This document shows positions 1 through 6,903 of a DNA stretch of 61,519 nt, in pieces. The DNA is taken from IMG/VR virus record IMGVR_UViG_3300032213_001563, positions 1 to 61,519 of that record. One strand, 5' to 3'. The notes below the pieces were generated by a model. That model had not been told where the DNA came from. It saw nothing but the letters and a program-made list of their open reading frames with translations, and made no database searches. This stretch comes from a virus. The position numbers and the translations under genes are program-made. Positions within the stretch are counted from its first letter, which is position 1; every line of letters begins with the position of its first letter.

Positions 1-180
1 CGTCTAGAACTTCCTGCCCTCGCCGCGTCTAGAACTTCCTGCCCTCGCCGCGTCTACGTCTAGAACTTCCTGCCCTCGCCGCGTCTACGTCTAGAACTTC
101 CTGCCCTCGCCGCGTCTAGAACTTCCTGCCCTCGCCGCGTCTACGTCTAGAACTTCCCGCCTCGCCGCCTCGCCGCCCCT
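1..180. repeat. Left part of the end-spanning tandem array
   Basis: This is a run of near-identical units in two lengths. The 25-nt unit begins CGTCTAGAACTTCC and ends CCTCGCCG; the 31-nt unit carries an extra CGTCTA in front. After about base 147 the units decay into GC-rich variants of the CCTCGCCG part. The same array closes the window (61378-61519), and the unit phase is continuous across the join. It could be an origin, partition or packaging site, or a place where a circular assembly was cut. Nothing here codes for protein. Confidence 0.9.
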
Positions 181-182
181 TT

Positions 183-260
183 TCCGTGTGATTCCCCGGC
201 CCTTCCCCTTTGCTAGGCAGTTATCTAGTAAGGTGAATTGTGTCCGCATAATTCCCCGGC
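183..260 (+). promoter_or_regulatory. Paired 18-bp repeat flanking the left promoter motif
   Basis: Two copies of an 18-bp sequence, TCCG then four variable bases then ATTCCCCGGC, lie at 183-200 and 243-260, starts exactly 60 bp apart. Between them is the promoter-like block CCCCTTTGCTAGGCAGT (205-221). Two copies of the CTTAGAACC palindrome follow directly. The layout resembles an operator region controlling the first left-arm transcript. The binding protein is unknown. Confidence 0.5.
205..221 (+). promoter_or_regulatory. Promoter-like 17-mer, copy 1
   Basis: CCCCTTTGCTAGGCAGT belongs to a four-member family (205, 1841, 60281, 60712; consensus CCCCTTTSCTAGRSAGT). Every copy is on the plus strand, in non-coding DNA and at the head of a gene or gene group. 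It does not parse cleanly as a sigma-70 promoter. A phage-specific promoter or activator site is the likeliest reading. Confidence 0.45.
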
Positions 261-262
261 AG

Positions 263-283
263 CTTAGAACCATTGGTTCTAAG
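263..283 (+). repeat. CTTAGAACC palindrome 1
   Basis: Arms CTTAGAACCA and TGGTTCTAAG, centre T. First of a tandem pair (the second starts 40 bp later) in the leader of the first gene. Confidence 0.9.
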
Positions 284-302
284 CGAGTCACAAAAAAGAT
301 CC

Positions 303-323
303 CTTAGAACCATTGGTTCTAAG
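303..323 (+). repeat. CTTAGAACC palindrome 2
   Basis: Identical to palindrome 1. It ends 27 nt before the ATG at 351. Confidence 0.9.
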
Positions 324-350
324 CTCACCCAAAAACAACCAGCCCACCCT

Positions 351-566
351 ATGACATCATCCCCTCTCCAGAAAGACAACGGCAAAGTCTCGTGGATTCC
401 CCAGCCCGGTGACTCCTATCTTGTCACCGGCACTGACCGCGATGGCCGCCGCTTCCGTCGCTCTTGTCCATCATGGGCCTATGCCGCAGGTATCAACTTG
501 TGGCGCGGCTCTCGCTGGCTAGTCCGTGATGGTCGCCGATTCAGGATCAATACAACCGTCAATTAA
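351..566 (+). CDS. Small protein of unknown function, first gene of the left arm
   Basis: This encodes 71 residues that I do not recognise. The middle is rich in Trp, Gly and Arg (GDSYLVTGTDRDGRRFRR, then WAYAAGINLWRGSRWLVRDGRR), suggesting a small beta-rich, basic, possibly nucleic-acid-binding fold. The frame is open further upstream to 273, but that start lies inside palindrome 1. The ATG at 351 has the A/C-rich leader seen before most genes here, so I chose it. Palindrome 2 lies 27 nt upstream and palindrome 3 lies 4 nt after the stop. Confidence 0.6.
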   Translation: MTSSPLQKDNGKVSWIPQPGDSYLVTGTDRDGRRFRRSCPSWAYAAGINLWRGSRWLVRDGRRFRINTTVN

Positions 567-570
567 CCCG

Positions 571-592
571 CTTAGAACCACGTGGTTCTAAG
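571..592 (+). repeat. CTTAGAACC palindrome 3
   Basis: Centre is CG, giving a fully symmetrical 22-nt palindrome. It starts 4 nt after the stop at 566 and ends 29 nt before the ATG at 622. Confidence 0.9.
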
Positions 593-621
593 CCCATCCA
601 AAAACAACCAACGCCATCCCC

Positions 622-798
622 ATGAAACAAGAAGTATCCACATTCCTCGCCCGTCTCAGAAAAGCAGGCCGCACCTATCCAGCCCGCAGCGTTGACAACA
701 CCGCGCATTTCCCCAGCGCGGCGATTCGCCGTCTCCAGATGGGACTGCCAGCCCGTCCTCGTGGCGATGACATCGAACTGCCAAACCTTTCCGCTTAG
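622..798 (+). CDS. Small basic protein of unknown function
   Basis: This encodes 58 residues, starting MKQEVSTFLARLRKAGRTYP and ending IELPNLSA. The ATG at 622 follows an A/C-rich leader and sits 29 nt after palindrome 3. The TAG stop (796-798) is formed by bases of palindrome 4, so gene end and element are physically fused. The body is basic and helical-looking (RRLQMGLPARPRGDD), compatible with a small DNA-binding protein, but no family is recognised. Spacing and punctuation match its neighbours, which supports it as a real gene despite its size. Confidence 0.55.
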   Translation: MKQEVSTFLARLRKAGRTYPARSVDNTAHFPSAAIRRLQMGLPARPRGDDIELPNLSA

Positions 799-814
799 AA
801 CCAATGGTTCTAAG
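794..814 (+). repeat. CTTAGAACC palindrome 4
   Basis: Centre is A (the reverse-complement form of copy 1). It supplies the stop codon of the gene ending at 798 and ends 36 nt before the ATG at 851. Confidence 0.9.
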
Positions 815-850
815 CCCCGCAACCCGACAACCCGACAACCCGATAACCCT

Positions 851-1174
851 ATGACCACCGTCAGAGTTTACACGTCCCGCAACCCGCTACTCATTATTGA
901 CGGGTTCTCCGTCAGAGTAGAAGGCACAGCATCCCATCTTATGGGGTTGATTGACTCGCTCCTCACGGGCAGCCACTACATCGAAGCCGCCGAATTGGTG
1001 GCTGAGCCTGTCCTACTCCGTGCCTTGCGGCGAGTCCGAGAGGGTAGCCTTCCACCTGATAACCTTCTGGTCATCATGCCGTGCGGCAAGATCAACCCCG
1101 TTACGCCAGACGGTGACTTTGCGCTGCCCTGGCCCGGAGGCTTCTTTGAGTGGAGAGCCGCAGAACTATTCTAA
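851..1174 (+). CDS. Hypothetical protein, 107 aa
   Basis: The protein is acidic to neutral and looks alpha/beta: a hydrophobic start (RVYTSRNPLLIIDGFSVRV), a helical middle (EAAELVAEPVLLRALRRVRE) and a Trp/Phe-rich tail (WPGGFFEWRAAELF). I do not recognise a family. The frame is open upstream to 692, but that part overlaps the preceding gene and palindrome 4. The ATG at 851 follows a short CCCGACAA direct repeat in the leader and is the better start. Confidence 0.6.
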   Translation: MTTVRVYTSRNPLLIIDGFSVRVEGTASHLMGLIDSLLTGSHYIEAAELVAEPVLLRALRRVREGSLPPDNLLVIMPCGKINPVTPDGDFALPWPGGFFEWRAAELF

Positions 1175-1178
1175 TTTC

Positions 1179-1199
1179 CTTAGAACCATTGGTTCTAAG
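1179..1199 (+). repeat. CTTAGAACC palindrome 5
   Basis: Same sequence as copy 1. It begins 4 nt after the stop at 1174 and ends 53 nt before the ATG at 1253. Confidence 0.9.
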
Positions 1200-1252
1200 C
1201 CCCGCAACAATCTCCCGGCACCGCCGGGCCTAAACCCAAAACACAAAACACA

Positions 1253-1828
1253 ATGAAACTAACCGTAAAAGAAGCCCTCGAAGACATCGAAGGGTATAGC
1301 AAAGCAATCATGGACGTAGCCCCAGGCTTCCTTAGCAGGATGCCGAAGGGCATCACAGATGGGCGGGAATTGATGTCCCTCCTGACCTTCGGTGCTAAAG
1401 CCGAAATCGAGGCCGAAGGAGTCCTGCTCTGGGATCAATACCCTAGCGGGCGTCAAGCCGCTCGCAAGATCGAGCATGTCGCCCTCTCCGTGATGTGGCA
1501 GAGGCGGCAGAAGGAGCAAGAAGAGCCGTGCCCTTTGACGGAGGCATGGAAGAAATCGGGAGTCGATATGCCGCCGCCTGAAGTCATCAGCGCCATGCGT
1601 GAGATCCTCGGAATCCGCTCCAAGGACAAGGTAGAAATCACGGGGGAGTCCCTTGTGGATGATGACCATGGGCTGCCCATGGATTGCTTTCTGGCTCTCC
1701 AGAAAGTCCTGCCCGGTATCAGGGTCGTTCAGCGCAAGGTCATCTCTTGCCCTATCCTGCCCGTTGAGATAGCCCAGGCTACCCTAGACATCGTCCTCAT
1801 TAAGGCCCGCGCCATTGGCATCATGTAA
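1253..1828 (+). CDS. Hypothetical protein, 191 aa
   Basis: This is a soluble, mostly helical protein with no signal peptide or membrane segment. Visible blocks are an acidic start (VKEALEDIEGYSKAIMDVAP), a basic middle (RQAARKIEHVALSVMWQRRQK) and a C-terminal hydrophobic stretch (EIAQATLDIVLIKARAIGIM). I recognise no family. The ATG at 1253 follows an A/C-only leader (AAACACAAAACACA). It is the last gene before a 300-bp gap holding a promoter-like site and a structured leader. Confidence 0.7.
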   Translation: MKLTVKEALEDIEGYSKAIMDVAPGFLSRMPKGITDGRELMSLLTFGAKAEIEAEGVLLWDQYPSGRQAARKIEHVALSVMWQRRQKEQEEPCPLTEAWKKSGVDMPPPEVISAMREILGIRSKDKVEITGESLVDDDHGLPMDCFLALQKVLPGIRVVQRKVISCPILPVEIAQATLDIVLIKARAIGIM

Positions 1829-1836
1829 AAACCAGC

Positions 1837-1865
1837 TTACCCCCTTTGCTAGGGAGTAATATAAT
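1837..1865 (+). promoter_or_regulatory. Candidate promoter of the AAA+/VWA unit
   Basis: The second copy of the 17-mer family (CCCCTTTGCTAGGGAGT, 1841-1857) runs into a perfect TATAAT at 1860-1865. A weak -35 (TTACCC, 1837-1842) lies 17 bp upstream of it. This is the clearest -10 box in the left arm and would drive the genes from 2129 onward. Confidence 0.5.
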
Positions 1866-1940
1866 GCACCGGGCTCCTCGGTTAAAATGAGTCGTGGCTA
1901 ACGATACTAGTCTAGCGGCCTTGCCCTCCGCGATAAAGCA

Positions 1941-2021
1941 ACGGGCCTCCCACTTTCCCTCGTGTTGGGAATAGGGTGGGCCGGGGTATGGATGACCCGT
2001 TTTGTTTCCATGCTCCGGCCC
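1941..2021 (+). promoter_or_regulatory. Structured leader upstream of the AAA+ gene
   Basis: This non-coding stretch can form two competing stems. The first pairs CCCAC (1949-1953) with GTGGG near 1976-1980. The second pairs 1978-1992 with 2007-2021 over 15 positions, with two G-U pairs and a 14-nt loop; its inner part is GGGCCGG with CCGGCCC. Both use 1978-1980, so they exclude each other. There is no T-run after the second stem. It could be a regulatory leader or a small RNA. The rest of 1829-2128 shows nothing else apart from the promoter and palindrome 6. Confidence 0.4.
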
Positions 2022-2065
2022 TAATACCCTGCATCCCTCACGCCCTAAACCATTTCGGATTGATC

Positions 2066-2087
2066 CTTAGAACCACATGGTTCTAAG
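2066..2087 (+). repeat. CTTAGAACC palindrome 6
   Basis: 22-nt form with centre CA. It ends 41 nt before the ATG at 2129. Confidence 0.9.
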
Positions 2088-2128
2088 CCATCCGACAACC
2101 CAAGCACAAACCCAAAAACAACACGACA

Positions 2129-3736
2129 ATGGAAGCACCAAATGTAAAAGCAATCAATGCAGACAAAGCAACCCGCGAAGAAATGCGGGAGTGGATCAGT
2201 GAATCAGCCCGTGCCCTGACTCGCGCCATCCACGGGACGCCGTCGCTCTCCGGGCTGCGGGAAGTTATGAAACTCATAGGGCACAATAGCCTCAGCGAGG
2301 TCGTCGCTACGGGAACCATGGAGACGCTCAGGAAAGCCGTGGTCAGCCTCATGGAGCAAGCCGTCAAGCACGGCGTCCCCCTAGTAGGGGAGGGCGTCGA
2401 GCCATCTCTGCCCACGACTCCGCTTTTCACAGCGGATGAGATGGAAGAACTCAAAGCGAGGGTTACGGTGTTTGACCCCCTAGAAAAAGTTAGCGCAGAC
2501 ACCGAAGATGACGCCTCGCGCCTTGCTTCGGAGGCTACGGATCTAGCGCGCCGTGCCGCCGCTGCCGCTGCCGCCGCCGCCAAGGCCGCGGCTATGCCAC
2601 GCCCTGCCGCTGGTATGGCAGCCATTGACAAGGAGCGCATCGACAACGTGGAGCGTCTCGCCAACTCTACGGCGGCGTCCCTCCGCGATGAGTCTGCCAA
2701 GCTACGCGCCATGGAGGATAAGCTCGCCCCGCTCGCTGCTGTGCTCGATGCTATCACCGCGTCATCCGCCGCGTCAGCCCCGGCCCTGCCACCCGCTGCC
2801 GTTGCTGCCGTCAAGGCTGCTGTCACGGGGGATCGTCTCCTTAGCGAGGTGCTGCCGTTCTTCACTCCTGGGCTACCTCAGGGTAATCAGATTCCGTGCG
2901 TCGCTTCGCCGCCCTCCTTCGGCAAGACGTTCATGTCTGACGAGATTAGCCGCATCTATGACGGGTCATTCTTCCATCCGTTCAAGGACAGTCTTGACGA
3001 GATTGACTCGCTGGTTGGCACGCTCATGCCCCGCAGTGATGGCACGTTTGCTGTCATTGACGGGCCGCTTGTCAGCGCCGCTCGCCTTGCCAGCACTGGC
3101 GTCAATGTTCTCTTCGTTGGTGATGAGATCTTCAACGCCAGCAAGAAAACCCTGGAGTGGATGCAGTCCTTCCTATCGCCACGTCTCGTGCCCTACCTCG
3201 GAGCGGATGGCGTCGAAACCCTGCGCCGTTGCTTTGTCATCCAGACCAAGCACAGCATGGAGGATGGCACGTTTGAGGTTATCAAAGCGCCGGAAGAGAA
3301 CCTGCACTTCCTGTTCCTTGGCAACCTGCGCACCAACCCACCCGAGGCACTGATGTCACGCTGTCGCCTCATGCGCTTCGACTATGATCCTGCCTGGGCT
3401 GCTGATACAGCGTATGAGCGTCTCAATGGCTACAGTGGTGGCTTGTTCTCCGGCCCTGCTACTAAAGAATGGTCCCTCGCTTGGGCCAAGGCTATGACCG
3501 CCAGCCGTGAGGCATACTCACGCATGGAAGTCAGCCGCCCGCTATGCTTCCGCTTCCTGATCGGTGCTGTCACCCATGTATCCCGCCAGCCCGGCGCGAA
3601 TCTGGGTATGCTCACCGACTACGTAGCCAAGTGGTCTCCGCATCAGATCGCGGTGCAGAATGCTGCCACGCAAGACACTGATCCAACCAGTCGTGAGGCG
3701 GTGGGCAAGATCATCAAGGCTGCTTTCGCCAAGTAA
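2129..3736 (+). CDS. AAA+ ATPase, MoxR/CobS-like
   Basis: This 535-aa protein has an alanine-rich helical N-terminal half, including a long Ala run near residues 143-155, and a C-terminal AAA+ module. The Walker A-like loop is PPSFGKTF (about 261-268), which lacks the usual first glycine. Walker B is VLFVGDE (327-333), the sensor-1 asparagine is in LFLGN (about N399), and an arginine-finger candidate is in SRCRLMRFDY (R411). MoxR/CobS-type ATPases work with VWA-domain partners as remodelling chaperones. The next two genes encode a zincin-like protein and a VWA protein, so the three probably act together. The ATG at 2129 follows an A/C-rich leader. The substrate is unknown. Confidence 0.75.
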   Translation: MEAPNVKAINADKATREEMREWISESARALTRAIHGTPSLSGLREVMKLIGHNSLSEVVATGTMETLRKAVVSLMEQAVKHGVPLVGEGVEPSLPTTPLFTADEMEELKARVTVFDPLEKVSADTEDDASRLASEATDLARRAAAAAAAAAKAAAMPRPAAGMAAIDKERIDNVERLANSTAASLRDESAKLRAMEDKLAPLAAVLDAITASSAASAPALPPAAVAAVKAAVTGDRLLSEVLPFFTPGLPQGNQIPCVASPPSFGKTFMSDEISRIYDGSFFHPFKDSLDEIDSLVGTLMPRSDGTFAVIDGPLVSAARLASTGVNVLFVGDEIFNASKKTLEWMQSFLSPRLVPYLGADGVETLRRCFVIQTKHSMEDGTFEVIKAPEENLHFLFLGNLRTNPPEALMSRCRLMRFDYDPAWAADTAYERLNGYSGGLFSGPATKEWSLAWAKAMTASREAYSRMEVSRPLCFRFLIGAVTHVSRQPGANLGMLTDYVAKWSPHQIAVQNAATQDTDPTSREAVGKIIKAAFAK

Positions 3737-3749
3737 GTAACAATGAGGG

Positions 3750-3770
3750 CTTAGAACCATTGGTTCTAAG
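3750..3770 (+). repeat. CTTAGAACC palindrome 7
   Basis: Same sequence as copy 1, between the AAA+ gene and the metallopeptidase-like gene. It ends 37 nt before the ATG at 3808. Confidence 0.9.
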
Positions 3771-3807
3771 CCCCGCAACCCAGCAACCCTCCGACCCTAC
3801 ACCCATT

Positions 3808-4899
3808 ATGTCACCATCACCAGCACCACCCGCAACAACTCCTGTGCAGATGCGAGAATGGCGTCTCGCCTACAACTCATCCAAGCGCCGTCAAACCGTG
3901 AAGCCTGACGGCTCCGTCCGCCAGCGTGCGGGTAGCCTAGCCTACCTGTATAACAAGGCTCGCGAGGCCATCAGGATCAGGCTGATCGACACGGAGCTAC
4001 CATACAAAACTGCCAACTGGCAGTGGGATGGTAAGTCTCACGTCATCAACGTGCATCGCGATGTTCCGAGTGTGTTCTTCTCCTCCGAGGGAACCAATAC
4101 CTCACCTCGTCGCATCGGTCTAGCCAAGGCTGTCGTCGCCCATGAGGTATGTCACGGGCTGTACACCTCGCGGAGTCCCGATGCAGGCGATGATTGCGCC
4201 AGGGTGGGCATCCCCTTCCGCCTCCTCAACCTCATGGAGGATTGCCGCATCGAGCACGCTTATGTGACTCAGCGGGGCAAGGATCACAAGTTCAACTGGA
4301 AGATCTTTGACGACTTCATGCCCAAGACCGGCGACACGATCAAGTCTCCATCGGACTGGCTCTTTACCATGAAGCGGCGTGAGCCTGTGCTATTCAAACA
4401 CCCATCGAGTGTCATGGCTCCGTATAAATGGGGCGGCGCAGCTATGGTGATGATGCCAACGGTGAGCTACATACATCCGCTCAAGGAATACGAGGGGCTC
4501 CTCCTTCCAACCGTCGGCGTCTTTGAAAAGTTCTACGCTATTATTGTAGCGGCTAAGTCTACTGAGGAGCTCGTGCCCATTGCGGCCTACTGGAAGGATA
4601 CGTTTGGTGCGGAGTCCGCGTCAGACCTTCCGCCTATCCTAGTCAGGACTGTCCCGTCTTCCTTCGGCGACAAGGAAGATCCTATGGAGAGCGGCGGGTC
4701 TAGCGGTGCCTCTGAGGCGATTCGCACCCCTGACCACAAGCCGGTCGACTCATTGACGGGTGGCCCCCTTGCTACCGGTCGCTCTGCAATCTACGAGGAC
4801 CGGGTGGTGCACTCGCAAGCTGGTGATGTGCTAGCCCGTCCGACCCTTCGAGGCCTCATCCCCCTGGCAAAGTATCTCCAAAACTCACAATACGCATAA
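3808..4899 (+). CDS. CobT/VWA-peptidase-like protein with HExxH motif
   Basis: This 363-aa protein contains VVAHEVCHGLYTS (HEVCH at 112-116), followed by LLNLMEDCRIEH (about 139-150). A zinc-type HExxH plus a downstream 'LLNxxEDxRIE' block is the pattern of the metallopeptidase-like part of CobT and related VWA proteins. Here that part stands alone; its VWA partner is the next gene, 4 nt downstream. In family terms it would work with the AAA+ protein upstream. Whether it has peptidase activity is unknown. The frame extends up to 3760 inside palindrome 7; the ATG at 3808 has the typical leader. Confidence 0.7.
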   Translation: MSPSPAPPATTPVQMREWRLAYNSSKRRQTVKPDGSVRQRAGSLAYLYNKAREAIRIRLIDTELPYKTANWQWDGKSHVINVHRDVPSVFFSSEGTNTSPRRIGLAKAVVAHEVCHGLYTSRSPDAGDDCARVGIPFRLLNLMEDCRIEHAYVTQRGKDHKFNWKIFDDFMPKTGDTIKSPSDWLFTMKRREPVLFKHPSSVMAPYKWGGAAMVMMPTVSYIHPLKEYEGLLLPTVGVFEKFYAIIVAAKSTEELVPIAAYWKDTFGAESASDLPPILVRTVPSSFGDKEDPMESGGSSGASEAIRTPDHKPVDSLTGGPLATGRSAIYEDRVVHSQAGDVLARPTLRGLIPLAKYLQNSQYA

Positions 4900-4903
4900 C
4901 ATT

Positions 4904-5629
4904 ATGAAGAACAAGATCCCTGGTTTCAGATACGTCGTGGCTCAGTGCGTCACCAACAGCTTCGCTTCCGTCATGGAGCAGGCCGAGCCCGCAAATGCAG
5001 ACCCGTCACCCACGGGCAGCCGCCTCAATTATCACGCCATGTTCACCCATAGCTACGGCTCTGCTTTCCTACAGCCCGCAGCCGTTGACGGTATGCGCCG
5101 CGTCTTACTTATCGTTGACTTCTCCGGGTCGATGAAAGGCATGTGGGAGACCGGTGGTGCTGAGTTTGTGTGGGGGCTGATGCAGTTTGCTCGTCAAGGT
5201 GGATGCTACCTCAGAGTCCTCCTGACGGGGGATGCGGACGGCTCTTGTGAGCTGCCTGTCGATACACCCTTTGACATCTTCAGCAGTCTCGTCCCTTACG
5301 CCAGTCAAGAGTCATTCGCCCGCACCATGGAAACCCCGGTAATCACCGAGCTGATGGAGGATGCCGACATCACGGTGTGCTGGACCGACGGCCAACTAAC
5401 CGACGGATATGTTGACGCTATCCGCTGGCGTGAGAGGAACATCAACGTCGTGGGCGCATGTCTGGGCCATCCAGAGATGCACGCATACCATCCCACCAAA
5501 GCACGGATTAAATTATGGGAGGCGATGCAGGAATACTTCCACGCCTACTTCATCAGTGATCATCCGGCCAAGGTAGCCACGCTCTTATCTACCTGGGTGG
5601 CGTCGTGCCCCATCCGTAGCCTTCAATAA
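4904..5629 (+). CDS. VWA-domain protein, CobT C-terminal-like
   Basis: This 241-aa protein carries a von Willebrand A domain. The metal-ion-dependent adhesion site begins at DFSGSMKG (72-79) after a hydrophobic strand (RRVLLIV), and a later strand gives TVCWTDGQLTDG, the usual third metal-site loop. It starts 4 nt after the stop of the HEVCH gene, so the two are translationally coupled and look like a CobT protein split in two. VWA domains bridge MoxR-type ATPases to clients. No signal peptide or membrane segment is visible, so it should act in the cytoplasm. Confidence 0.75.
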   Translation: MKNKIPGFRYVVAQCVTNSFASVMEQAEPANADPSPTGSRLNYHAMFTHSYGSAFLQPAAVDGMRRVLLIVDFSGSMKGMWETGGAEFVWGLMQFARQGGCYLRVLLTGDADGSCELPVDTPFDIFSSLVPYASQESFARTMETPVITELMEDADITVCWTDGQLTDGYVDAIRWRERNINVVGACLGHPEMHAYHPTKARIKLWEAMQEYFHAYFISDHPAKVATLLSTWVASCPIRSLQ

Positions 5630-5646
5630 ACCAACAACACGGGAGG

Positions 5647-5667
5647 CTTAGAACCATTGGTTCTAAG
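5647..5667 (+). repeat. CTTAGAACC palindrome 8
   Basis: Same sequence as copy 1. It ends 27 nt before the ATG at 5695. Confidence 0.9.
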
Positions 5668-5694
5668 CCCCTCAAAACACCCTACCATAAACCT

Positions 5695-6219
5695 ATGAAA
5701 ACCATCGAAAAATTCTGCCATATCCACCACGCCTGCCCCGAGGGTAGGGAGTGGGCCATAGCCAACTGCTCTAACATGCAGGAGGCGTGGGACAAAGCCC
5801 CCGACCCCTCATGGGTTCTCTGGATCGCCACCCGTCAAGGCGTTTTGACCGACCGCGAACTCCGTCTATTTGCGGTCTGGTGCGCTCGACAGGTGCAGCA
5901 CCTACTGACCGATCCGCGTTCGGTTAATGCTATCGACGTAGCGGAACGCTATGCTAACGGCGAGGCTACCGACGAGGATCTAGCCGCAGCCAGGGACGCA
6001 GCCAGGGCCGTAGCCTACGACGCATCCTACGCCGCAGCATGGCCCGCACCCTACGCCGCAGCCGCAGCCAGGGGCGCAGCCTGGGCCGCAGCCAGGGGCG
6101 CAGCCTGGGCCGCAGGCAGGGCCGCAGCCTGGGCCGCATCCTACGCCGCACCCTACGCCGTAGCCACAGCCACCCAAGCCCAATGGCTACGTGAGATCAC
6201 CAAACCCAAATTCGACTAA
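5695..6219 (+). CDS. Putative immunity-like protein with Ala/Trp repeats
   Basis: This is a 174-aa protein. The N-terminal part (residues 1-90) has the pattern CPEGREWAIANC, EAWDKAPDPSWVLWIA and RLFAVWCARQV, which resembles a widespread bacterial family often labelled 'putative immunity protein'. The C-terminal half is low complexity: AARGAAWAA-type units repeated about every nine residues, with tandem GCAGCCAGGGGC-like repeats in the DNA. Family members commonly end in such Ala-rich helical repeats. What it protects against, if anything, is unknown; superinfection exclusion or toxin neutralisation are possibilities. Confidence 0.55.
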   Translation: MKTIEKFCHIHHACPEGREWAIANCSNMQEAWDKAPDPSWVLWIATRQGVLTDRELRLFAVWCARQVQHLLTDPRSVNAIDVAERYANGEATDEDLAAARDAARAVAYDASYAAAWPAPYAAAAARGAAWAAARGAAWAAGRAAAWAASYAAPYAVATATQAQWLREITKPKFD

Positions 6220-6223
6220 ACCT

Positions 6224-6523
6224 ATGGAGCCACCAAAACATTTGAGGTCCGCATCAGTGAAACAGATGCCCGCTGATCGTGCTAAGATCACAACCATTGA
6301 CAAGTCAAACCCCTCATTCCCTGCTGTCTGCATCGTCTGGACCGACGCCAAGATGCAGCCTGACGACTTCAACCTATCCGAGCTCGGTGATGTTGAAGCA
6401 ATCCAGTCCGACTTGCTTGCCTGCCCACCTCGCGGATGGGTTATGCTTCGCGGCGAGTGCCGTCGAAAGCTAGGCAGCTTCGTCAAGCTTCTACCCAAAA
6501 GACTCCGCCCTAAACGCCTATGA
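6224..6523 (+). CDS. Hypothetical protein, 99 aa
   Basis: This is a soluble protein with a basic C-terminus (ECRRKLGSFVKLLPKRLRPK) and a short hydrophobic strand (PAVCIVW). I recognise no family. The frame also offers 6191, but that overlaps the previous gene by 29 nt; the ATG at 6224 follows its stop by 4 nt and has the usual CCTATG context. The stop overlaps the next start (ATGA), suggesting coupled translation. Confidence 0.5.
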   Translation: MEPPKHLRSASVKQMPADRAKITTIDKSNPSFPAVCIVWTDAKMQPDDFNLSELGDVEAIQSDLLACPPRGWVMLRGECRRKLGSFVKLLPKRLRPKRL

Positions 6524-6876
6524 TTCCGCCACTATACTTCGACCCCACAGAACCCACCGTCTTCTACCGTAAGCTAGAAGTCGGTGAGATAATAATGGAT
6601 GGGGACCGGGGCATAATTAGACCCGACGTACCCGAAGGAGGCGGTAGTGTTGACCTCACCCACAGAACAATCTGCGGTGGATGTACAGTAAAGAGTAGTG
6701 ACGGCAACCTCTACTTCCGAAGGATCACCCCCGAACCCCCGAAACCCGAATCCCCTAGCCCCCTCAATGAGCTCTTCGACTTATGGTTCATCAAGTACTC
6801 TCCCGTCTGTGTTGACGAAGATGAACGCAGAGTATGGGAGCGAGCCATCAAGGCAATGAACCCAACCGAAAAGTAA
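6520..6876 (+). CDS. Hypothetical protein, 118 aa
   Basis: The protein is acidic, with a beta-rich N-terminal half (TVFYRKLEVGEIIMDGDRGII) and two cysteines in a short ICGGC motif. A Pro-rich linker (PEPPKPESPSP) precedes a helical C-terminus ending in DEDERRVWERAIKAM. No family is recognised. It overlaps the upstream gene by 4 nt and is followed by a leader repeated almost exactly before the gene at 7462. Confidence 0.55.
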   Translation: MIPPLYFDPTEPTVFYRKLEVGEIIMDGDRGIIRPDVPEGGGSVDLTHRTICGGCTVKSSDGNLYFRRITPEPPKPESPSPLNELFDLWFIKYSPVCVDEDERRVWERAIKAMNPTEK

Positions 6877-6877
6877 C

Positions 6878-6903
6878 AATCCCCCAAACCAAAAACAACA
6901 CCT
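6878..6903 (+). repeat. Duplicated A/C-rich leader, copy 1
   Basis: The stretch from CAATCCCCC through AACAACACCT before the ATG at 6904 is repeated base for base at 7436-7461 before the ATG at 7462. It contains no Shine-Dalgarno sequence, only A and C with few T. It is a good example of the leader type used across this genome. Confidence 0.7.

Noticed and set aside
1-180. CRISPR-like array at the left end
   Set aside because: The units are back to back with no unique spacers and of mixed length (25 and 31 nt). There are no cas genes.
2553-3353. Long alternative frame inside the AAA+ gene
   Set aside because: It overlaps a gene with clear Walker and sensor motifs and has the Arg/Pro/Leu bias of a shadow frame.
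2129-5629. Cobalamin cobaltochelatase (CobS/CobT) activity
   Set aside because: No CobN or other cobalamin genes occur here. The fold similarity alone does not support chelatase function.
5980-6183. Gly/Cys-rich minus-strand frame
   Set aside because: Mirror image of the Ala/Trp repeat gene at 5695-6219, with no start context.
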